From an uncultured Prevotellaceae bacterium (GTDB taxonomy: Bacteria; Bacteroidota; Bacteroidia; Bacteroidales; Bacteroidaceae), in NCBI GenBank assembly GCA_958404085.1, contig CATXZX010000174.1, positions 1 through 5,066 of the forward strand: a stretch of 5,066 nt of DNA. The letters are read 5' to 3'. The notes under the pieces were generated by a model. It was given only the letters and a program-made list of their open reading frames with translations, had not been told where the DNA came from and made no database searches. This document shows, in pieces, positions 1-5,066 of this stretch (positions within the stretch are counted from its first letter, which is position 1; every line of letters starts with the position of its first letter). The translations under genes and the position numbers were made by a program.

Positions 1-62
1 TAGCTAATACATACGGTAGGGCGGGACACGCCCGAACCTATACGCTCGGGGAGACTATGTAA
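1..62 (+). CDS. tnpB: TnpB RNA-guided endonuclease, C-terminal fragment
   Basis: Partial gene, cut by the left edge. Complete codons start at base 3 and give ANTYGRAGHARTYTLGETM, then TAA at 60-62. The pattern of an ANT-type tripeptide, a glycine, and a short polar tail just before the right end of the element is typical of TnpB C-termini, which follow the zinc-binding and final RuvC segments. None of the catalytic residues are in the window. In the family, TnpB is an RNA-guided DNA nuclease that uses an RNA made from the right end of its own element, and it helps the element persist after transposition. Whether this copy is intact cannot be judged. The call rests on the tail plus the element end that follows it, so TnpB is likely but short of certain. 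Confidence 0.72.
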   Translation, partial: ANTYGRAGHARTYTLGETM

Positions 63-101
63 GACCTCGCATCGCGCAGGCTACGGTCAGCGAACCGAGA
101 A

Positions 102-124
102 TCCTCCGGCTTTAGCCGTGGGGA
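102..124 (+). repeat. Subterminal imperfect palindrome of the IS right end
   Basis: Bases 102-110 (TCCTCCGGC) pair with 115-124 (GCCGTGGGGA) around a TTTA loop. This makes a nine-pair stem with one bulged T at 119 and one G-T pair. A bulged hairpin a few bases inside the terminus is what the Y1 transposase TnpA recognises in this group, and it is also part of the omega-RNA scaffold. Confidence 0.75.
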
Positions 125-127
125 GTG

Positions 128-517
128 TCAAATTTCGGATTCAACAGCAGCACTTCCTTCTGCTCCTTCGTCAGACCGCTGAGGAGTAAACATTTTGTTG
201 CATTCATCGAGATATCCTTTCATAAACAAGGCTTTTTCCTCGTTATTGAGACGGTTCTTATGCAGAATGTCCGGCGATTCTAATGCGCCGCTTATCTCTG
301 TCAGTTCTTTCTGGTAAAATGTGCGGCGGGTCACCTTGGAATTCACTACTTGCATTACGTTCATCGCCCGTGGGAACAGCTCCGTCATTATCATCGCAGT
401 GTATGTTGAGTAATAGGCTATCTTTGTTTCGTTGTTCACGCTGCTGCTGTCGCTCCGCATAATCGCGGCGATAACGGCGAACATACGTCCAACGAGATAA
501 GGATAACTGCTCTGCAT
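128..517 (-). CDS. cas11c: Probable Cas11c small subunit from an internal start in cas8c
   Basis: In studied type I-C systems the small subunit Cas11c is made by independent translation of the 3' part of cas8c. Here codon 486 of cas8c is an ATG at 517 (MQSSYPYLVGRMF), preceded by AAGGAGAG at 527-534. That is a near-consensus ribosome binding site with 11 bases between GGAG and the ATG. The product would be 129 residues, in frame with cas8c, and mostly alpha-helical in character, as expected for a Cas11 that forms the belly of Cascade. The start falls just before the conserved LGR-like segment. Other in-frame methionines (464, 497) were considered; 486 has the best ribosome site. The site is seen in the sequence; that it is used is inferred from the family. 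Confidence 0.7.
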   Translation of the reverse strand: MQSSYPYLVGRMFAVIAAIMRSDSSSVNNETKIAYYSTYTAMIMTELFPRAMNVMQVVNSKVTRRTFYQKELTEISGALESPDILHKNRLNNEEKALFMKGYLDECNKMFTPQRSDEGAEGSAAVESEI

Positions 518-1972
518 TTTGATTCTCTCTCCTTCGTTTTTATATTTGTTTCGCTCATAAAAGGCTGTTAAAAGTGCTCGCATCTCGACGGTAATATTCG
601 GCATGGACTTCCCTATTGCTGCATATAGCAGTCCTTCGATTTCACAGGGATAATCCCAGCCGTTAAGTATGGCGCCGCATAAAGGCGTTACAGAACTCCC
701 ATAGGCGCCGCCCGACGTCGCTATGGCTGCGCCTTTGTCGTCAACCTTTTGCAACGCTCTCGCATAAATGGAAGAAGGAGTCAGCCAATACCCATCACAC
801 TGCCGGAAGTGTTCCCATATATTCCGCAATGCCTCGTCAAAGGTCAAAGCATAGGAGAATTTCACGATTATCCGTGCAGTGCTGGGGGCTATTGCAAGGA
901 AATAAACCATTTTCCCCGGATTGACGTATTCGTCACTACTCTCCTCCTTACCATTTCCGTCCTGCGATTTGCTGGTTGTGAAGACTATTTCGCCGCTCTT
1001 GAAATATCCATCAATGAAATCCTTGACTTCTTTCTTCTGCGAAGCGAGAGAAAATGGGTTGAGTAATGTATGCAGGATTTTTACTTCAGCATCTTCCAGT
1101 GTTTCCGCCCATATTAACAGTTGAGTGGTTCCCGCAATACTCAAGGTCGTCTTCTTCTCCTTAAGCAGCTTATTAAGAGCTGCGGTATATCCGTTTTCCA
1201 CCTCTGAGCTCATGGGCGGTGCGGCTGTAGCCAGGGAAGAATTTCTCAAGTAGTATTGCTGCCGAACCGACTCATTGTTTATACTGCTCAGTACGCAACC
1301 GCCTGCTTGTCCCCCGGGGAGCGAAACTTTCCCGTGAATTCGCTTAGGATGAGAGACCTCGCCCGTTATACAATCGACCAGAACCCGGTCGCGGAGCACA
1401 TCATCATTATCCGCAAGGTATGTATTCACGGCATCTTTTATGGCGGGACGCATATGCAGCAAGCCATCGTCACCATCAAGCCTGAAACCCACGCGGTCTT
1501 TGGATGTAATTACACCATCCGCCACAGCAGCGGCAACCATATCGGGAACTCCCACACGACTGATGTTCTCCTCAAACTTCAGGAGCGCGGCGGCTCCCGT
1601 ATCCGCAACCCTTCCCAAAACATTTCTGAGAGTCAAATAAAAGTCGCACCGCCGTTCTTCTGCATCTGCATATCCGGACAGAGTTTTATCATCGTCATCG
1701 GGGATGCCGCAAACATAGCGGAGAGAATCGTACAGAACCGAAGCCTTGACGTTTCTTGACCTGATTGCCGGCCGAGGAATGGCGTATACAGTGGGTACGC
1801 GCCGGTTTTTGACAAGCGTATACGCAGGCACTATTTCCTTGAGGTCGCCGGTATCAGACAGCACAAAAACGGCGTGTACCGGCGCATCTACATAACCGAA
1901 CGGCGGCACCATGTCGCGCTCCAGCAAACGGTTATACAGGTTATATAATTCTCCTATTGGATTGAATAGCAT
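128..1972 (-). CDS. cas8c: Cas8c (Csd1 family), type I-C Cascade large subunit
   Basis: Large subunit of the type I-C interference complex, responsible in the family for PAM recognition and target binding. The 614 residues match the usual Csd1 length of about 600. Recognisable Csd1 segments: N-terminal start resembling family members (1-35); CITGE then a HGKV-type stretch with a GG-rich loop (201-226); EVENGYTAALNKLL (257-270) and LLIWAE (285-290); YFLAIAPSTARIIVKF (357-372); YLVGRMFAV (492-500); and a final KALFMKGYLDECNKMF (580-595). A polar insertion lies at 331-353. The frame is open upstream to 2326, but the ATG at 1972 is chosen: it lies 13 bases after the cas5c stop, has AGGAAGG eight bases ahead, and starts the homologous sequence. 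The TGA stop (128-130) falls inside the terminal TCAA of the neighbouring insertion sequence, so the last residues after about 597 may not be native. The conserved C-terminus is present, so function is probably kept. Confidence 0.93.
   Translation of the reverse strand: MLFNPIGELYNLYNRLLERDMVPPFGYVDAPVHAVFVLSDTGDLKEIVPAYTLVKNRRVPTVYAIPRPAIRSRNVKASVLYDSLRYVCGIPDDDDKTLSGYADAEERRCDFYLTLRNVLGRVADTGAAALLKFEENISRVGVPDMVAAAVADGVITSKDRVGFRLDGDDGLLHMRPAIKDAVNTYLADNDDVLRDRVLVDCITGEVSHPKRIHGKVSLPGGQAGGCVLSSINNESVRQQYYLRNSSLATAAPPMSSEVENGYTAALNKLLKEKKTTLSIAGTTQLLIWAETLEDAEVKILHTLLNPFSLASQKKEVKDFIDGYFKSGEIVFTTSKSQDGNGKEESSDEYVNPGKMVYFLAIAPSTARIIVKFSYALTFDEALRNIWEHFRQCDGYWLTPSSIYARALQKVDDKGAAIATSGGAYGSSVTPLCGAILNGWDYPCEIEGLLYAAIGKSMPNITVEMRALLTAFYERNKYKNEGERIKMQSSYPYLVGRMFAVIAAIMRSDSSSVNNETKIAYYSTYTAMIMTELFPRAMNVMQVVNSKVTRRTFYQKELTEISGALESPDILHKNRLNNEEKALFMKGYLDECNKMFTPQRSDEGAEGSAAVESEI
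527..534 (-). promoter_or_regulatory. Internal ribosome binding site for Cas11c
   Basis: Read on the minus strand this is AAGGAGAG, followed by AGAATCAAA and the ATG at 517. It encodes part of the Glu-Gly-Glu-Arg stretch of Cas8c, so the site is embedded in the coding sequence. It is at least as strong as the sites ahead of cas5c and cas8c. Confidence 0.65.
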
Positions 1973-1976
1973 ATCG

Positions 1977-1987
1977 CTTCCCTTCCT
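1977..1987 (-). promoter_or_regulatory. Ribosome binding site of cas8c
   Basis: AGGAAGGGAAG on the minus strand, with AGGAAGG ending eight bases before the ATG at 1972. It overlaps the TAG stop of cas5c (1988-1986), so the ribosome finishing cas5c sits over this site. This decides the start of cas8c against the longer open frame. Confidence 0.8.
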
Positions 1988-2681
1988 ATATACGAGACGA
2001 GATAAATCCGTCAACCATGACCGCATTGAAGAACACCGGCGAGTCTGCGGGCAGAGCCGGGTCGAAACGCGGATTGTCCCTATAATTGATGTGGTGCTGA
2101 ATCCGTCCGAGGTCACATGAGGTCCCCTCATAGAACGACTTGGGTGACGGCGTACCTTCTTCCAAATATCTAACGGTAGCAGCACACTCGCGTAAGCCCA
2201 AACAAGGGGTTCTGAAATGCGCGCCGCGAGTAAGTCGGCGAATAAGAATCTCTTTGTGCTTTGAAACCTCCCGCTGCGCCGCATCTCGCGTTTCCACCCA
2301 TTCATCAGGCACATATATCCTGGCATGGATTACATATGCGACGTTCATCAGATAAGTAGTCGTCCTCTGCATAGCACAGTTCTTGGCATTGAGAAACACT
2401 TCGTCCGGCCTTCCCTGCCGCAGCTTACTCTCGACCACCCTGAGGTTAGTGACCTCTGAAATCTCATTTCTCCGCATATTGAAGGGCTTTATTTCGTTTA
2501 AAACGGTAATGCCTTCTATCTCATACATGAACTCGGGCTTCCAATATATGCTCTTAAGGACGCCCTCGGCGGCCGACGGGGTCAGGCATGGGTATGTGGT
2601 CCTTTCAGATGACAGTTCAGGGCGCGTAAAGCACGCTAATCGCCCTTGAACGAGCACTCTTAAACAATCTCTGTCAATCAT
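1986..2681 (-). CDS. cas5c: Cas5c (Cas5d), type I-C crRNA-processing and Cascade subunit
   Basis: Cas5 of type I-C; in this subtype it replaces Cas6, cutting the pre-crRNA at each repeat and staying bound to the crRNA 5' handle. The 231 residues have the family's hallmarks in order: RVLVQGRLACFTRPEL (8-23); TPSAAEGVLKSIYWKPE (34-50), the best-known Cas5 signature; INV-type strand then FNMRRNEIS (67-75); NVAYVIHARI (113-122); RGAHFRTPCLGLRECAA (152-168), typical of the C-terminal half; and a final NAVMVDGFI (219-227). Tyr46 sits where the Bacillus halodurans enzyme has its catalytic Tyr46. His119 and Arg121 lie where that enzyme has its Lys/His pair, by a rough manual alignment. The ATG at 2681 has GAGGAAG just upstream and follows the helicase stop by 15 bases; cas8c follows by 13. 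The family is confident; the catalytic assignment is tentative. Confidence 0.93.
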   Translation of the reverse strand: MIDRDCLRVLVQGRLACFTRPELSSERTTYPCLTPSAAEGVLKSIYWKPEFMYEIEGITVLNEIKPFNMRRNEISEVTNLRVVESKLRQGRPDEVFLNAKNCAMQRTTTYLMNVAYVIHARIYVPDEWVETRDAAQREVSKHKEILIRRLTRGAHFRTPCLGLRECAATVRYLEEGTPSPKSFYEGTSCDLGRIQHHINYRDNPRFDPALPADSPVFFNAVMVDGFISSRI

Positions 2682-2685
2682 AACG

Positions 2686-2693
2686 CTTCCTCT
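2686..2693 (-). promoter_or_regulatory. Ribosome binding site of cas5c
   Basis: AGAGGAAG on the minus strand, in the 15-base gap after the helicase stop, with GGA six bases before the ATG at 2681. No room for a promoter exists in this gap, so cas5c is probably co-transcribed with the helicase gene. Confidence 0.75.
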
Positions 2694-2696
2694 TTT

Positions 2697-4979
2697 CTAC
2701 TTTGTTTTTTTGCCGTATAACACAAGCGAAGATACAAGATATTCCGGTTGATAAATCTTTTGGCCGTCTGCGTAACAGATGCACAAAAAACCCGTATCCG
2801 TCATGCCGGCGACCACCCCATACCCATGTGCTACATGATAAACCAGCTGCCCATTCCGTATGTCGGACAAGGCTCCTATCAATTCATATCCGTTGGGAAT
2901 TGAACTGCTCCTTCTCCTCAAAACAGCACGGGCATGCGGAGGTGTGTTCTGAGAGCCTTTTAGTAGCCTCGATTCCGCATTGTCCGCATTGATTACCTTA
3001 CTGTAAAACGCATTTCGGGCGTTGCAGCCATCAAAAAACTGCGACACAAAGAGGGAGGCTTTTATGGGCGAACCCTGTTTGCGCCCATAGGTATATACAT
3101 CCAACTTCGTTCTCGCCCTGGTGACGCCTACATACCACAACCTCACCTCTTCTTCATATAAGGCACGCTCCTCTTCTACCGTTGCGTTCTTCGGTGCAGA
3201 CGCCGGGATGACGTCCTCCGTCGCATCGATGATTATTACCTCATCGAACTCCATGCCTTTGGCTGAATGCAGCGTGGACAACGTCGCATTGCTTTCCTTC
3301 GGATTGCGTTCCAGCTGTTGGGATTTGCTTTTCAGTATGTTAATCCGGTTAAGGTACTCGGGTATCGTATCGCACCTGGACGCCAGGACCTGCAGGGTAT
3401 ACTTCTTTTGCTCGATACTTCCGTCGGGGAAGATGCCCTCCTTTTTTGTCCGCTCCATGTACGCAGCGTATCCCAGCGAGGTGCTCGTCCATATGGCAGC
3501 AAGAGCCTGCAGCGGCGACAAATCGGCCATAGCCTGCAACGCGTTTTTAACGTGATAAAAAGCTTCCAACCGCCTCTTTTGCGCCGCACTCGAACACTGC
3601 TGCCACAACACATTCAGCGCCTCAAATATATCCATACGGGGGTTCTTGTTCAGCATTTGTTCTACCGCTACAAAAACCGACCTCGAAGTATAGCTGACCA
3701 GCTTATAGTAAAGCTGTGAGAACGCCTCCACGTTCCGGAAGTCCAGGGACAGCTGCAGAATGGACATGACGTCCATAACAAGAGGATGCGAAAAGTACAG
3801 GTCGGCAGAACATCTGGAATTGATATTCACATTCTTTCTAAGACACAGGTCTATGAGCGGTATTGCCGACTCGTTGTTTCTAAACAATACGGCAATAGAA
3901 GTCGAAGCCTGCTCCGAAACAGTACGAGCTATCCGACTTACGAGATGCTCATACTGCCCCTCCATAGAGTCCTCATACCGCCGTACCGGGGGTATGCCGA
4001 TGGACTTACGCACAGGCTTCATGTGTTTTTCGTGTCGTTCGGTGTTCTGTTGGATGAACGCATCGGCCAGATTCACTATTTCAGGAGTTGAGCGGTAGTT
4101 ATCCTCCATATAAAAAACACGCGCTCCGGGGTAGGTAGCATCAAAGGATAACAGCGACTCTGGATACGCCGCACGGAACCCGTATATACTCTGGTCTTCA
4201 TCACCTACCATGCATATGTTCCCATATCGGGCAGCAATCTTCTGAATAATACTGTGCTGCAGACGCGAAGTATCCTGAGCCTCATCTACGTTTATATATT
4301 TGTATTGCTGCTGCAGCAACGTCAGCATATCCGCATATTCGTCCATGTAACGCGCCGCAGTAATCAGGAGGTCGTCGAAGTCCATTATGTTTTCGCGCCG
4401 CTTAATCTCCTCGTACTTGTGGTCCAGGGCCCCCATATCAATACGGAACCCGATTTCGCTCATCTCTTCGACTTCGGAGGCTGCGCCATCCATACTGTTC
4501 TTAAGCTGCGTCAGACGCTGTGCAACGGTTCGCAGCTCCATTTCAGACGGATTCCCGCCAAGGACTTCAATATATGCCTTACGGAGGAACATCTCGCTAT
4601 TCGGCCTTAATGTCGGCAACGAAATACCTTTCCTCTTCGCCACATCGCGGATAAAAGCGTAGCACAAACTGTGTATCGTACTGAAGGCCGGGGCTTTAAG
4701 GCCCTGCCTGTTCATCTTTTTCTGCGAAAACTCAAATTTATCGCAGAAGCGCGTAAGCATTTCCTTTGCCGCCGCCCTTGTGTAGGTAAGAGTCAGGATG
4801 TTCGATGACGAGATATTGCAGCAGTACATCATATACCCAACGCGAGCAACTATTGCGGTAGTCTTGCCGCTGCCCGGCACGGCCAGTATCAGACTCGGCC
4901 CGTTCACGCAACGCACAGCCTGCGCCTGCTGCTCGTTGAGTATTACATTAAACCGATTGCAAAAGTGTTCAAAATCCAC
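2697..4979 (-). CDS. UvrD/PcrA-like SF1A DNA helicase in the cas3 position
   Basis: ATP-dependent 3'-5' single-strand DNA translocase/helicase by family. All motifs of the UvrD/PcrA/Rep group are visible in 760 residues: Q motif LNEQQAQAV (14-22), Walker A AVPGSGKTT (33-41), Ia LTLTYTRAAAKEM (62-74), STIHSLCY (100-107), MDFDDLL (199-205), Walker B VDEAQD (231-236), III VGDEDQSIYGFR (258-269), NYRSTPEIV (294-302), V TLHSAKGMEF (569-578) and VI WYVGVTRAR (615-623). The tail (about 708-755, GQLVYHVAHGYGVV onwards) resembles the PcrA C-terminal Tudor-like domain. No HD or PD-(D/E)xK nuclease domain is seen, so it is neither Cas3 nor AddA/RecB. The start is GTG at 4979 with GAAAGG nine bases upstream; the frame closes at a TAG further upstream with no better start. 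The 15-base gap to cas5c suggests an operon. The alternative is an ordinary repair or mobile-element helicase that merely neighbours the cas genes. Confidence 0.93.
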   Translation of the reverse strand: MDFEHFCNRFNVILNEQQAQAVRCVNGPSLILAVPGSGKTTAIVARVGYMMYCCNISSSNILTLTYTRAAAKEMLTRFCDKFEFSQKKMNRQGLKAPAFSTIHSLCYAFIRDVAKRKGISLPTLRPNSEMFLRKAYIEVLGGNPSEMELRTVAQRLTQLKNSMDGAASEVEEMSEIGFRIDMGALDHKYEEIKRRENIMDFDDLLITAARYMDEYADMLTLLQQQYKYINVDEAQDTSRLQHSIIQKIAARYGNICMVGDEDQSIYGFRAAYPESLLSFDATYPGARVFYMEDNYRSTPEIVNLADAFIQQNTERHEKHMKPVRKSIGIPPVRRYEDSMEGQYEHLVSRIARTVSEQASTSIAVLFRNNESAIPLIDLCLRKNVNINSRCSADLYFSHPLVMDVMSILQLSLDFRNVEAFSQLYYKLVSYTSRSVFVAVEQMLNKNPRMDIFEALNVLWQQCSSAAQKRRLEAFYHVKNALQAMADLSPLQALAAIWTSTSLGYAAYMERTKKEGIFPDGSIEQKKYTLQVLASRCDTIPEYLNRINILKSKSQQLERNPKESNATLSTLHSAKGMEFDEVIIIDATEDVIPASAPKNATVEEERALYEEEVRLWYVGVTRARTKLDVYTYGRKQGSPIKASLFVSQFFDGCNARNAFYSKVINADNAESRLLKGSQNTPPHARAVLRRRSSSIPNGYELIGALSDIRNGQLVYHVAHGYGVVAGMTDTGFLCICYADGQKIYQPEYLVSSLVLYGKKTK

Positions 4980-4988
4980 CTTACAAAA

Positions 4989-4999
4989 CCTTTCTCTCT
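4989..4999 (-). promoter_or_regulatory. Ribosome binding site of the helicase gene
   Basis: AGAGAGAAAGG on the minus strand, ending nine bases before the GTG at 4979. It supports the non-ATG start. No clear -35/-10 promoter pair is seen between here and the right edge. Confidence 0.5.
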
Positions 5000-5020
5000 C
5001 CGAAGACCCGCACTAAAGGG

Positions 5021-5066
5021 CTACTTGACTTCTCTTATGAGACCGCCGTCTATTGTAATATAGTCC
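5021..5066 (-). CDS. C-terminal stub of an upstream gene, unidentified
   Basis: On the minus strand the right edge opens into a frame that reads DYITIDGGLIREVK and stops at TAG (5023-5021), 41 bases before the helicase start. The alternating hydrophobic pattern looks like real protein, which is why this frame is preferred. A second frame also stays open from the edge to a TAG at 5015-5013, but it reads as an arginine-rich, less protein-like stretch. With only 14 residues no family can be named. If real, the gene runs in the same direction as the helicase and cas genes and could be an earlier member of the same operon. Confidence 0.3.
   Translation of the reverse strand, partial: DYITIDGGLIREVK

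Larger units (their letters stand above)
1..131 (+). mobile_element. Right end of an IS200/IS605-type (tnpB-bearing) insertion sequence
   Basis: The first 131 bases look like the right-hand end of a tnpB-carrying IS200/IS605-group element. What is seen: the last codons of a TnpB-like reading frame ending at 62, about 70 non-coding bases, a stem-loop at 102-124, and a terminal GGGGAGTGTCAA ending at 131. A subterminal hairpin followed by TCAA is the known layout of right ends in this group (TCAA is the right cleavage site of IS608). These elements move as single strands and make no target duplication, so no direct repeat is expected. The left end, and any tnpA, lie outside the window. The element abuts the 3' end of cas8c on the opposite strand, so element and cas operon converge. 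Calling base 131 the exact boundary is inference from the TCAA. Confidence 0.82.
1..150 (+). ncRNA. Probable 3' part of the TnpB omega-RNA (reRNA) with guide
   Basis: In IS200/IS605 elements the guide RNA is transcribed in the same direction as tnpB. It covers the end of tnpB and the right end, and its guide is the flanking DNA just beyond the element. Seen here: a stem GGGCG/CGCCC at 19-33 inside the tnpB tail, a second stem-loop at 102-124, and the element end at 131. The guide would begin at base 132 and would be the reverse complement of the last codons of cas8c. The 5' end is outside the window and the 3' limit is approximate. This is an inference from family knowledge; no transcript evidence is available. 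Confidence 0.5.

Noticed and set aside
102..124. Rho-independent terminator for the cas operon or tnpB
   Set aside because: The hairpin is not followed by a T-run on either strand and is better explained as the subterminal palindrome of the insertion sequence.
1256..1759. Plus-strand open frame of 167 codons inside cas8c
   Set aside because: Antisense shadow of a well-supported gene; no recognisable domain.
1973..2326. Longer cas8c start, adding 118 residues upstream of the ATG at 1972
   Set aside because: The extra stretch overlaps cas5c in another frame, has no Csd1-like sequence, and the ATG at 1972 has a clear ribosome site right after the cas5c stop.
3121..3719. Overlapping plus-strand open frames (144 and 150 codons) opposite the helicase
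   Set aside because: They mirror conserved helicase codons on the other strand; composition is cysteine/serine/arginine-rich and unlike a real protein.
2697..4979. Diverged Cas3 or an AddA/RecB-type nuclease-helicase
   Set aside because: Motifs are those of SF1A UvrD/PcrA (DEAQD, GDEDQSIYGFR, YVGVTRAR); no HD signature at the N-terminus and no PD-(D/E)xK domain at the C-terminus, with total length that of plain PcrA.
1..5066. CRISPR array
   Set aside because: I looked for regularly spaced direct repeats of about 25-40 bases and saw none; the window is almost fully coding.

Overview
The window carries the early part of a minus-strand type I-C CRISPR-Cas effector operon. It runs right to left: a UvrD/PcrA-like superfamily 1 helicase (4979-2697), cas5c (2681-1986) and cas8c (1972-128). 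The gaps are only 15 and 13 bases, and each gene has its own purine-rich ribosome binding site. Within the 3' third of cas8c a strong internal Shine-Dalgarno and ATG mark a probable separate start for the small subunit Cas11c (517-128). The backbone gene cas7c, the adaptation genes and a CRISPR array are not in the window. They would be expected beyond the left edge, past a transposon end.

The most notable feature is the helicase. In ordinary type I-C loci the gene directly upstream of cas5c is cas3, an HD nuclease fused to a superfamily 2 helicase. Here that slot holds a nuclease-less SF1A helicase with all canonical UvrD motifs and a PcrA-style C-terminal Tudor-like domain. This may be a Cas3-less type I-C variant with a swapped motor, or cas3 may lie further upstream outside the window. 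A short C-terminal stub of another minus-strand gene (5066-5021) appears to precede the helicase.

At the left edge, on the plus strand, is the 3' end of an IS200/IS605-type element: the last 19 codons of tnpB, followed by the right end with its hairpin and terminal TCAA. The element ends at base 131 and abuts the tail of cas8c; the cas8c stop codon lies within the terminal TCAA. The insertion therefore sits at the cas8c 3' end, probably between cas8c and cas7c, without removing conserved Cas8c sequence. The TnpB omega-RNA guide would read into the cas8c tail in antisense.

Organism: the moderate base composition, strong Shine-Dalgarno sites, PcrA-like helicase and IS200/IS605 element fit a bacterium, perhaps Firmicutes-like, or one of its phages or plasmids. 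The sequence alone does not settle which. There is no gene-free stretch over 300 bases, and I see no tRNA, rRNA or convincing terminator.
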